DNA from: an uncultured Eubacteriales bacterium
GTDB lineage: Bacteria > Bacillota > Clostridia > Oscillospirales > Butyricicoccaceae
DNA length: 64,000 nucleotides
Assembly (NCBI GenBank): GCA_910586105.1
Contig: CAJUGU010000002.1
Span: forward strand, 1 to 64,000
Direction: 5' to 3'
The notes under the pieces were generated by a model. It was given only the letters and a program-made list of their open reading frames with translations. It did not search any database and was not told where the DNA came from. The translations under genes and the position numbers were made by a program. Positions 54,015-61,723 of the stretch are shown piece by piece (position 1 is the first letter of the stretch; each line of letters starts with the position of its first letter).

Positions 54015-54896
54015 TTAGAATAACGACAGTTGTTCTTCCGGCGGTTTGCGGTACGCCCGAATGATATCCGGCATCCGCCAAAGCAAGCCGTGCGCTTTGC
54101 ATGCTTCGCGCACCAACGCTTTCAACCGCTGGCGCTGCGGCGACGGGCAATAATAATCGCTGCCAAACGCGCGCCGGTAACGGTCTGCCATGCCCGGGAA
54201 CCGTTCCTCGACCTTCTCTAAAAAGTATTGCCGCTGGTTGGTACGCAAGGTCACGCCATACATCGAAAACACGAATTTGCCGCCCGCCTGCGCCGTTTTT
54301 TCGACGATCGAACGCACATTTTCCTCCGAATCGGTCAGGAATGGCAGGATCGGCGTCATTAAAACGCCGCAAAATATCCCGGCCTCCGAAAGCGCCCGCA
54401 GGGCGGCGAACCGTTCCGAGCTGGGGCTGACATGGGGTTCGATCTTGCGGGAAAGCGCGTCGTCCGCCGCAGTGATCGTTAATTTCACAATCGCGGAATG
54501 ATTGTCCCGGATCCGTCGGAACAGGCCGATATCCCGCGTGACCAACCCGCTTTTCGTATCCAGCGACACCCCAAACCCAGCCCCGGCGATCGTTTCCAGC
54601 GCCGCGCGGGTCACGCCAAGCTCCCGCTCGAATGGGTTATAGCTATCGCTCATCGCCCCGATGCCGACCACGCCGACCGAACGCTTCGCGGCCAGCTCCC
54701 GGCGAAGCATCGCCGCCGCATTGGCCTTCACCCGCACCCGGTCAAAATCCTCCACATGATAGCATTCGCTCCGGCTGTCGCAGTAAATACAGCCGTGGCA
54801 GCAGCCCCGGTACAGGTTCATGTTATAATCCGCGCCAAACCATTCGTCATATTTTATGCGGCTGAGCAGCGTTTTTGCCTCGATCTCTTCGACCAT
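54015..54896 (-). CDS. Radical SAM protein, SplB-like
   Basis: A 293-aa enzyme. The iron-sulphur motif is Cys32-x3-Cys36-x2-Cys39 in RGCCHGCIYCDSR, followed by a radical SAM barrel with GAMSDSYNPFE, LDTKSGLVTRD and KLTITAADD. It belongs to the uncharacterised SPL-related (Rv2578c-like) group found in many Firmicutes; the true substrate is unknown. It starts 36 nt downstream of the FkbM gene and is probably co-transcribed with it. Confidence 0.9.
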   Translation of the reverse strand: MVEEIEAKTLLSRIKYDEWFGADYNMNLYRGCCHGCIYCDSRSECYHVEDFDRVRVKANAAAMLRRELAAKRSVGVVGIGAMSDSYNPFERELGVTRAALETIAGAGFGVSLDTKSGLVTRDIGLFRRIRDNHSAIVKLTITAADDALSRKIEPHVSPSSERFAALRALSEAGIFCGVLMTPILPFLTDSEENVRSIVEKTAQAGGKFVFSMYGVTLRTNQRQYFLEKVEERFPGMADRYRRAFGSDYYCPSPQRQRLKALVREACKAHGLLWRMPDIIRAYRKPPEEQLSLF

Positions 54897-54932
54897 AACG
54901 GATCCCCTTTCCTTTTCCGGGAGCGGCGGCGT

Positions 54933-56000
54933 TTATCCCGGCCATACGGCGTACAGGTTCGTATCCCATGCAGGCACGTATGGATGGTGCCGCAGATACA
55001 GCCGGTACTCCGGCCAGTTTTCATGCACATACAACGGCAGCGCAAACAGGTCTTCGACCCGATGGTATACCGCGCAGTTGAGTTTGGGATGCCAGACCGA
55101 GACCGTCTCCCGCGCGCCTTCGAGCGCTTCCCGCTCCGCGCCTTCCACGTCCAGCTTGAGGAACGTACACGGCGCGCCTTGCAGCACACTGTCCAACGCG
55201 CGCATCTGCGTCGGAACGCCTTCCTTTGCAATGCGGGAATTCCGCCCCGCCTTTGCCGCAAAGATCAGCGTTTCGTCCCGCGACCACGCGCCCGCCGCGA
55301 CCAGCGTCACGTCGCCGCCTTGCAGCGCTCCTTCGGCGTATTTCCGCAGCTTTTTGAAATTCCGCCGGTCGGGTTCGAGCGCCGTGACCGACGCAAACGC
55401 GCCGCCGGTATAATACAGCAGCTCGCGGATGGTGTCGCCGTTGTATGCGCCGAGGTCGGCAAAATGTTCCTGCGCGCCGGGCGCCAGCCGGTCGAAGATC
55501 TCATCCTTGCCCGTTTCACAGGCCCGCAGATAGGCGATCTTTCCGGTCAGGCGGAACGCGATCACCTCCGTAAGCACCCGGCGGGACTGCTCGTCCGCCA
55601 GCAGCGCGTATACCTGTTCCAGCTCCGCGCGGTGGGCGCGGGCATACGCGCGGTCAAACAGTCCGCCGCCGCATACCGGGACATCCGGCGCGTAAAACCG
55701 GAACCGCGCGTCCAGCGCCGCGAAACGCTCCAACAGCTCCGGGCGCTGGCTGGCGAACCCCAGCACGACCGCAAGCTCTTCTCCAAACCGCTCGACCGCC
55801 TCCGTCAAGCGCAGCACCGGGAACCCCGCAAAGCTGTGCCCCCGTACAAATCCATCGCTTGCAAAGACCCCCGCAGCGCGGATCCCTCTTTCCGCAAACA
55901 CCCGCAGCAGCTTGTCCGCGCCGTCCCCCATGCCGTAAAGCAGGATCGGGCGGCGTTCCTGCGCCAGCGTTTCCCATACGTCCGGGCCGTTCCAGTCCAT
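54933..56000 (-). CDS. FkbM-family methyltransferase
   Basis: A 355-aa protein. Residues 1-120 hold a Rossmann-like fold (ILLYGMGDGADKLLRVFAERG). Residues about 175-320 form a SAM methyltransferase with motif I FADLGAYNGDTIRELL, acidic EPDRRNFKKL, and TFLKLDVEGAE typical of FkbM. FkbM enzymes methylate sugars or small molecules, often on surface glycans. It is divergent from the Ser/Thr-rich protein and glycosyltransferase pair, which fits a shared surface-decoration role. Confidence 0.9.
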   Translation of the reverse strand: MDWNGPDVWETLAQERRPILLYGMGDGADKLLRVFAERGIRAAGVFASDGFVRGHSFAGFPVLRLTEAVERFGEELAVVLGFASQRPELLERFAALDARFRFYAPDVPVCGGGLFDRAYARAHRAELEQVYALLADEQSRRVLTEVIAFRLTGKIAYLRACETGKDEIFDRLAPGAQEHFADLGAYNGDTIRELLYYTGGAFASVTALEPDRRNFKKLRKYAEGALQGGDVTLVAAGAWSRDETLIFAAKAGRNSRIAKEGVPTQMRALDSVLQGAPCTFLKLDVEGAEREALEGARETVSVWHPKLNCAVYHRVEDLFALPLYVHENWPEYRLYLRHHPYVPAWDTNLYAVWPG

Positions 56001-56098
56001 AAACCTACCCCTTTTCTATGATTTTTCCCAAAATTGCGAACTTTTCCCTGTTTCCGTGGAAATTCTACAAAAAAATTTCAAATCTGGCGAAAACTTTG

Positions 56099-56127
56099 TT
56101 GCGCTTTTCCCCGTTCTCCTCTATAAT
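56099..56127 (+). promoter_or_regulatory. Promoter of the Ser/Thr-rich protein/GT operon (TTGCGC type)
   Basis: TTGCGC at 56099-56104 and TATAAT at 56122-56127 are separated by 17 bp, 37 nt before the GTG start. Confidence 0.7.
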
Positions 56128-56164
56128 AGAAGTAGTTAGCATGCTAAAGTAAGGAGTGATTGCA

Positions 56165-56728
56165 GTGGGCAAAAATGGTATCCTCTCGATGGGGACGGAC
56201 GAGCTGTATGAGGTGGATGGCGTCGTCTTCGATGCAGACAGCTACGCGCGCTATTTGCAGCACTGTAAACCCAACCCCACGCCGCCCGATGCCCCGGCTC
56301 CGGCGCAGCCGCAAGAGCCTTCCGGGCCTCCGCCGGAAGCATCGGAGCCCCCGGCTCCGGCGTTCGTGACGTTTTATGCCGAGCCGCAACACGTCGGTTG
56401 GTATCCGTCGGACAGTGAACGGGATCGCGTGCCCATGATGTCCGGCGCGCTTCCCCCTGCCGCAGGGCCGGAGCAGGCCCCGCCCGCGCCCGCCTACTTC
56501 CTCGCCCCCGTCTGTACAGTGGAGGAAATCCGCATCCCGATCGGCGGGCGGCAGCAGACCCGCCGGATCGTTTACGGCGGCGGGTCCGGCTCCTATGTGT
56601 CCTCGTTCACCACGTCGTTTACGACCTCCTACCTGACTACTTACCGGTTTGGCTCCGGTTCCGGCAGCTTTTTCAGCTCCGGTTCCTGCATTTTCGCCGT
56701 CGGCGGTTACGGATTGGAGCTGATTTGA
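56165..56728 (+). CDS. Pro-rich and Ser/Thr/Gly-rich protein of unknown function
   Basis: A 187-aa protein starting at GTG 56165, 8 nt after AAGGAG. There are three parts: an N-terminal block with ELYEVDGVVFDADSYARYL, a Pro/Ala/Glu linker (about 37-110), and a C-terminal region with VEEIRIPIGGRQQTRR followed by a low-complexity run of Ser, Thr, Tyr, Phe and Gly (SSFTTSFTTSYLTTYRFGSG). There is no signal peptide. The Ser/Thr track could be an O-glycosylation substrate of the co-transcribed glycosyltransferase-like gene, which begins 2 nt after its stop. No family recognised. Confidence 0.7.
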   Translation: MGKNGILSMGTDELYEVDGVVFDADSYARYLQHCKPNPTPPDAPAPAQPQEPSGPPPEASEPPAPAFVTFYAEPQHVGWYPSDSERDRVPMMSGALPPAAGPEQAPPAPAYFLAPVCTVEEIRIPIGGRQQTRRIVYGGGSGSYVSSFTTSFTTSYLTTYRFGSGSGSFFSSGSCIFAVGGYGLELI

Positions 56729-56730
56729 CC

Positions 56731-57576
56731 ATGCAAGCCTTCCACAGCGCCTGGACGCGCCCCTTTTTCGCCCGGAACCCCGGCGCGCGCTTCGAGATCG
56801 AACCCTTTGAGCTGCTGACCACCGCCCTTTCCGCGCTCCAATGGCGCAGCCTTGGCGGCAGTATCTGTATGATCACCGACGGCGCGGGCGCGGCCTATTA
56901 CCACGCCAACCGGCTCGAATGCCTTTGGGACGGCGGCCTCCGCGTCGAGCTTGACCGCATCCCGCCCGAGGTCAACCCCTGCGTTTTCTGGGCGGCGGGC
57001 AAGCTCTTCGCCCTGCGGCAGATGGATCTGCCGTGCGTGATGATGGATACCGATTTTATCGTCTGGAAGGATATTTCCGATCAGCTCAAAGGATGCGACT
57101 GCGCCGCGATCCATCGGGAAGACCTGGTCGACAGCATCTATCCGCCCCTCGACGCGTTTGCCTTCGACGACGAGCTCGACCTTTCCGGGCTGGACTGGGC
57201 CGAGCGCCCGCTGAATACCGCGTTCGCCTTCTTCGCCGACCGGGCGCTGCGCGACCGCTATTGCGAAAAGGCCATTGAGATCATGCTGCACGCGCCTATG
57301 GCGCAGGACGCGCTCATTTATATGGTATTCGCCGAACAGCGGCTGCTGGCGATGCTCGCCAAAAATTACCGCGTGCGCGCGCTTTCCGATATTGGATCCC
57401 TGTTCACCTCCGGGCAGCAGTCCTTTACCCATGTCTGGGGCTTCAAGCAGCAGATGCGGGACGATCCGCAGGCGTATGACGCGTTTTGCCGCAAGTGCGC
57501 CGCCCGTCTCCTGCGCGAACATCCCGCGGAGGCCGAAACGCTGCGGCGGATCCCTTCGCTGATGCACTTCTTTTGA
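56731..57576 (+). CDS. Putative glycosyltransferase (DUF6734-like)
   Basis: A 281-aa protein with GT-A-like features: LPCVMMDTDFIVWKD carries a DxD-type metal motif near residue 110, followed by CDCAAIHREDL, NTAFAFFADRALRDRYC and a C-terminal SFTHVWGFKQQM. The family assignment is tentative. ATG 56731 lies 2 nt after the upstream stop; the TTG at 56725 is an alternative start. With the preceding Ser/Thr-rich protein it forms a two-gene operon closed by a strong terminator. Confidence 0.72.
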   Translation: MQAFHSAWTRPFFARNPGARFEIEPFELLTTALSALQWRSLGGSICMITDGAGAAYYHANRLECLWDGGLRVELDRIPPEVNPCVFWAAGKLFALRQMDLPCVMMDTDFIVWKDISDQLKGCDCAAIHREDLVDSIYPPLDAFAFDDELDLSGLDWAERPLNTAFAFFADRALRDRYCEKAIEIMLHAPMAQDALIYMVFAEQRLLAMLAKNYRVRALSDIGSLFTSGQQSFTHVWGFKQQMRDDPQAYDAFCRKCAARLLREHPAEAETLRRIPSLMHFF

Positions 57577-57602
57577 ATCGCTTTGGAAATAAGGCCCGGA
57601 AA

Positions 57603-57641
57603 GGGGCTGCGCTGTTCCCGGAACAGTGCAGCCCCCTTTTT
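57603..57641 (+). terminator. Terminator of the GT operon
   Basis: A 16-bp stem with one G-U pair (57603-57618 with 57620-57635) is followed by a C and five T. Confidence 0.8.
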
Positions 57642-57693
57642 GCTTCCCCGATCGGGACGGCGCGGGGAAGAGGGCGTTCCCCGGTTTGGGATC

Positions 57694-58881
57694 TTACTCT
57701 TCCTGCACCGCGGCTTTCAGCGCGTCGACCTTGTCCTTCGCCTCCCACTTGACGCCAAGTTCCTCGCGGCCCATATGGCCGTAAGCCGCCAGCGCCCGAT
57801 AGATCGGACGGCGCAGATCCAGCTGCTTGATGATCGCCGCCGGGCGCAGGTCGAATACCCGATCAACCGTGCGGGCGATCGTTTCCTCACTGACCGTGCC
57901 CGTGCCGAAAGTGTCGATCATGATGGACACCGGGCGCGCGACGCCGATCGCATACGCAAGCTGTACTTCGCAGCGCTTCGCAAGCCCCGCCGCGACGATA
58001 TTCTTGGCAACATAACGCGCCGCATACGCCGCCGAACGGTCGACCTTGGTCGGATCCTTGCCCGAGAACGCGCCGCCGCCGTGCCGCGCCGTGCCGCCGT
58101 AGGTATCGACGATGATCTTACGCCCAGTCAGACCGGAGTCGCCCTGCGGGCCGCCGATCACAAAACGTCCGGTCGGGTTGACGAAGAAACGGGTGTTTTC
58201 GTCCAGCAGATGGGACGGGATAACCTCCCGGATCACGTGTTCGATCATGTCGCGGCGGATAACGCTAAGCGAGACCTCCGGCGAGTGCTGGGTCGAAATG
58301 ACGACGGTATCAACGCGGACCGGAACGTCGTCCTCGTATTCGACCGTGACCTGGCTCTTGCCGTCCGGGCGCAGATAGCTGAACTGCCCGTTCTTGCGCA
58401 CCTCGGTCAGGCGGCGCGCCAGCTTGTGCGCCAGCGAGATCGGCAGCGGCATCAGCTCGGGGGTCTCGTCGCAGGCGTAGCCGAACATCATGCCCTGATC
58501 GCCCGCGCCGGTCGCCAGTTCGGCGTCCGGGTCGCCTTCCTTACGTTCGAGCGAATTGTCGACGCCCAGCGCAATGTCCGCCGACTGCTCGTCGATCATG
58601 GTGAGCACGGCGCAAGTGTCGCTGTCAAAACCGTACTTCGCCCGGTCGTAGCCGATTTCGCGGATCACGCCGCGGACGACCTTCGGGATATCCACATAGC
58701 AATGCGTCGAGATTTCGCCCATGACCGAAACGATGCCGGTCGTGCAGGTCGTTTCACAGGCAACGCGGGAATACGGGTCGTTTTCCAGCATCGCGTCCAG
58801 GATCGCGTCCGAGATCTGGTCGCAGATCTTATCCGGATGGCCTTCGGTCACGGATTCGGAGGTAAAAAGATGTCTTGCCAT
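57694..58881 (-). CDS. S-adenosylmethionine synthetase
   Basis: A 395-aa enzyme making SAM from methionine and ATP. Motifs are [16 protein letters not shown] (N-terminal), [12 protein letters not shown] (signature 1) and [19 protein letters not shown] (signature 2 with P-loop-like GKDPTK). Full family length. ATG 58881 is preceded by GAAAGGA. It is controlled by the SAM-I riboswitch located 150-250 nt upstream. Confidence 0.98.
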   Translation of the reverse strand: MARHLFTSESVTEGHPDKICDQISDAILDAMLENDPYSRVACETTCTTGIVSVMGEISTHCYVDIPKVVRGVIREIGYDRAKYGFDSDTCAVLTMIDEQSADIALGVDNSLERKEGDPDAELATGAGDQGMMFGYACDETPELMPLPISLAHKLARRLTEVRKNGQFSYLRPDGKSQVTVEYEDDVPVRVDTVVISTQHSPEVSLSVIRRDMIEHVIREVIPSHLLDENTRFFVNPTGRFVIGGPQGDSGLTGRKIIVDTYGGTARHGGGAFSGKDPTKVDRSAAYAARYVAKNIVAAGLAKRCEVQLAYAIGVARPVSIMIDTFGTGTVSEETIARTVDRVFDLRPAAIIKQLDLRRPIYRALAAYGHMGREELGVKWEAKDKVDALKAAVQEE

Positions 58882-58992
58882 AAAGTTCCAGTCCTTTCTT
58901 TGTGCGTTGCAGGAGGGTTTCCGCACCGTGCGGCAAGGCCGGATCCGATCCGCAGCCTGCCGCGCCGTTTTCAACGCCCCTGCGTACTATGA

Positions 58993-59021
58993 AAATAAAA
59001 AACCCGCCCTCCGGGAACGGG
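58993..59021 (-). terminator. Riboswitch expression-platform terminator
   Basis: A minus-strand hairpin (CCCG..CGGG with inner CCC/GGG, 59021-59003) is followed by TTTTTTATTTT, directly downstream of the SAM-I aptamer. Confidence 0.85.
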
Positions 59022-59034
59022 AAGCGAGTAATAC

Positions 59035-59131
59035 ATGCCTCATCTTTCGTTTCCGCCGGATTTGGCACCTTGCGGGAACCGCAGGTTGCCGGACTTCATC
59101 GGGCCGATCCCTCCGTCACTCTTGATAAGGA
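59035..59131 (-). ncRNA. SAM-I (S-box) riboswitch controlling metK
   Basis: Read on the minus strand, the conserved SAM-I core is present in order: CTTATCAAGAG, GGAGGGA, GGCCC-GATGAA, CCGGCAACC, AAGGTGCCAAATCC and GAAAGATGAG. P1 pairs the CTTATC and GATGAG ends. The aptamer is followed by an intrinsic terminator, so high SAM should switch metK off. It is preceded by a consensus promoter. Confidence 0.96.
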
Positions 59132-59152
59132 ATTGTGAAATTTTCTATCCTA

Positions 59153-59181
59153 AGTATACCGCCTTTTCCCGGCGTTGTCAA
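59153..59181 (-). promoter_or_regulatory. metK promoter
   Basis: Minus-strand TTGACA (59181-59176) and TATACT (59158-59153) are separated by 17 bp, about 20 nt upstream of the SAM-I aptamer. Confidence 0.75.
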
Positions 59182-59234
59182 TAGGCTGCGCGAAATCTGT
59201 CGCAGGCCGTCGCCGCGCCGCAATGAAAATCCCC

Positions 59235-59283
59235 GCGGAAGGGCGAAGGGCAAGGCAGCCTGTTCTGCCCTTCGTCCTTCCGC
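59235..59283. repeat. Long 18-bp stem-loop upstream of metK
   Basis: 18-nt arms (59235-59252 and 59266-59283) pair with one G-U, and have a 13-nt loop. A second small hairpin with a T-run follows at 59311-59332 on the plus strand. No plus-strand gene ends here, so these may be remnants or dispersed palindromes. Confidence 0.45.
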
Positions 59284-59357
59284 AAAGCGCGCATAATCCG
59301 CCCTGCCCCAAACGGCCGGACGCCGTTTTTTTCATGCGGCTCCCGTTCTCCTCTTGA

Positions 59358-59378
59358 CAATACCGACACTCGATATTG
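59358..59378. promoter_or_regulatory. PadR-type operator overlapping a -35 box
   Basis: A 21-bp imperfect palindrome CAATACCGA-CAC-TCGATATTG (one mismatch between 9-bp arms) overlaps a consensus TTGACA (59354-59359). This fits an autoregulatory operator for the PadR-like gene that follows. Confidence 0.5.
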
Positions 59379-59624
59379 AGGCGATACGTGGTAAGATGTC
59401 GAAAAGGGCGTTGGATCCGGGAAACCATGGCAGAGGGGCGGCGGCGCACCTCTGCGATCACTGCGCGGGGTATGGAAAGGTACCGCGCCAAGCTGGACGG
59501 CCTGTGGACGGTCGCCGCGCGGCGCGGGCGACCGGTCATAAGCGTCCGCTATATGGGGCCGCTTCTGCGTCTGCCGGATGGTCCGGATGCGATGATGCCG
59601 CGTTTTGAGGAGGGAGAACCATGA
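59376..59624 (+). pseudogene. Truncated PadR-like regulator
   Basis: The readable part starts near ATG 59427 (MAEGRRRTSAITARGMERYRAKLDGLW). This matches only the end of the PadR winged helix (the arginine-rich wing followed by ITARG) and the first C-terminal helix. The N-terminal recognition helices are missing between the promoter/operator and this point. Its stop overlaps the DUF2812 start by ATGA, as in intact PadR-DUF2812 pairs. The operon is probably no longer repressed by its own product. Confidence 0.55.
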
Positions 59625-60866
59625 GCCGGGACTATACCTACCGCCTACCGCCTGCCGCCGGTCAGCGTCTATGACGTGGGGCGCTATGAGAATTGGCTTG
59701 CCGACCAGTCGGCGCAGGGCCTGTTTTTCCATGCCGCGAAGGAGAAAAGGCCGCTCAGCGGATTAGACCTGGGGCTGTTGGGCGGCTCTGCGCTGATACG
59801 GTTTGAAAAGGGCGCGCCGGAGCGCCGCCGTTACCGGCTGGAACCCGCGCGCATGGACGCCGGCGATCCCCCCATGGAGGAACAGGAGCTGTATGAAGAA
59901 TCAGGCTGGCGGTTCGCGGGTTCGCTGCGCGGGCTGTTCTGGGTATTTGAAGCGCCTGACCGCGCAGGCATCCCGGAGCCGCACACCGACCCGGCGGCGC
60001 TGGGCGAGCTGTACGAACGGGTCAGCGACAAGCTGAAACCGGGGAAGCTGTTCGCGCCGTGGCTCCCCTGTATCCTGCTGTACCTGATCGACATTTTCCT
60101 GATCCCGCGGGACTCGCTGATGGCCTTCCTGACCGGAACCACGAGCTGCTTTGCAGGGCTGCTGCTGTATCTGCTGGCGCAGCATTGGATTTTGTTCCGC
60201 CACCATTACAAGCCGATGCGGCGGCTGCGGGAACAGCTTGCGCATGGCGAAGCAATCGACCACAACGAGCCCTACCGGCGGGAAGCGCGCGCCTATCGGC
60301 TGCAAAACACGGTCGTGCTGACGTTTGCAGCGGCGCTGATCGCGGCGCAGTTTTACAGCGTTTCCGCCTATCGGCGCGTGGAGCTTTCCGCAGCGGAAAA
60401 TCTGCCGGTCGCGCTTCTGTCCGAGCTGGAAGGCAGCGGCTTCGCCTATGAGGAGACCGAATGGTTTCAAAACCGTCCGTACCCGAATTATGTGCAGTAT
60501 GCCTGGAGCATCCTAACGCCGGGGCAGCTTTCCGTCTCGCAGAACGGCATGGTCGGGGGCGGATCCAGCGCCCTGCAAACGGAATATTACCGAGTACGTT
60601 TCGCCGCGCTCGCGGGGCCGCTGTTTGACAGCGTGCTGAAAAACTTTTTGCGGGAGCGCCTCCGGTATGATCCCTCTGGGGAGCTTGCCTTGCGCAGCCT
60701 GCGCGCCGGCGAGCGGGCAGGGTTTGAACAGGCGGTGCTGCTCCGGCAGCGCGGAACCGAAACGTTGATCGCCCAACGCGGACACGCGGTCGTATGTATG
60801 AGCTACAACGGCCCGCAGGAGCTGACGGCGTTCCTGCCGCAGCTGACCGCCGCGCTGGAAGGCTGA
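59621..60866 (+). pseudogene. DUF2812 membrane protein gene broken by a 7-bp tandem duplication
   Basis: ATG 59621 (after GAGGAGGGAG) begins MSRDYTYRLPP and then frameshifts to a stop at 59672. The cause is visible: TACCGCC is tandemly repeated at 59639-59645 and 59646-59652. Removing one copy joins the start to the long frame giving MSRDYTYRLPPVSVYDVGRY, the normal DUF2812 N-terminus. The body has a DUF2812 domain (to about residue 130) with RYRLEPARM and EQELYEESGWRF, then two membrane helices and a further helix. Function unknown. Translation could restart at GTG 59676. Confidence 0.72.
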
Positions 60867-61113
60867 GTGACGTATGCAGCTCCTGCTCTGGCGTCCGGAA
60901 GCCTGAAGCACAAAGCCTTTCCGCAATGCGTCTTCATTTGGAGCCTATCCCGCAATGCGTCGTGCGCAGATTGCGCCGCCGGATGTTTCGTCAGGTGACG
61001 CAGCATGGCAGAAAAGATGTAAACAAGCTGTGTGCGGATCCTTTCGGGACAGGCTCTTAAACCCGATCGGATCCTACTTTCTTCGCCAGCGCCAGAAAAT
61101 CAATCGCAGGCTA
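60867..61113. other. Intergenic region before marR
   Basis: About 250 bp with no supported gene. It contains two GCAATGCGTC repeats (60921-60930 and 60952-60961) of unknown meaning. Confidence 0.35.
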
Positions 61114-61142
61114 TTGACATTGCCCGGGCAATATGGTATACT
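61114..61142 (+). promoter_or_regulatory. marR-MATE promoter
   Basis: TTGACA at 61114-61119 and TATACT at 61137-61142 are separated by 17 bp, 24 nt before the marR start. The spacer contains TTGCCCGGGCAA, a 12-bp perfect palindrome (61120-61131) well placed to be the MarR operator. Confidence 0.75.
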
Positions 61143-61166
61143 TCCACCTGTAAGGAGGGAGTAACG

Positions 61167-61592
61167 ATGGAAAGACGCGGTTTGTGCGGGAAACTGCTCA
61201 AGCAGATCAGCGATGAAATGCGTAAAAACGCCAACAATGCTATGCGCGCCCAGAACATGACCCTCACGCAGATGGACGCCTTGCTCGATCTGTACGAGGC
61301 TCCCGATCTCCAGCTCTCCCTCAAGGAACTGGAACAGCGGCTGCACGTCGCGCAGTCCACCGCCGCCGGGATCGTCAGCCGTTTGGAACAAAAAGGGCTT
61401 GTCCTGGGGCTCAACGACCCAACCGACAAGCGCGTCAAGCTCGTGCAGATCACCCCGGAAGGGCTGCAATGCGTCCGGACCTCCCGCAAGTTCGTGGAAG
61501 AGGGCGAAGACCGCCTGCTTTCCGGGCTGACCGAAACCGAACGCGACATCTTCTATACCCTGCTGCTCAAAGTCCGCAGCACCTTGCCGTGA
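61167..61592 (+). CDS. MarR-family transcriptional regulator
   Basis: A 141-aa winged-helix repressor. Helices are visible in LTQMDALLDLYEA, SLKELEQRLHVAQSTAAGIVSRLEQKG (helix-turn-helix) and a DPTDKRVKLVQITPEG wing. ATG 61167 is 8 nt after AAGGAGG. It probably represses itself and the MATE exporter encoded 131 bp downstream, through the palindrome in its promoter. Confidence 0.94.
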   Translation: MERRGLCGKLLKQISDEMRKNANNAMRAQNMTLTQMDALLDLYEAPDLQLSLKELEQRLHVAQSTAAGIVSRLEQKGLVLGLNDPTDKRVKLVQITPEGLQCVRTSRKFVEEGEDRLLSGLTETERDIFYTLLLKVRSTLP

Positions 61593-61723
61593 AGCTGTCC
61601 GCCAGCCGTGCGGATCGCTTTTGCCACATTCAACAGCAAACGATCAAACGCGTCATTTCAATCGCATACTTTTAATCGTTTCATTTCAATCGTTAGCTAT
61701 TGATTTAAGGAGGATTTTCATTG

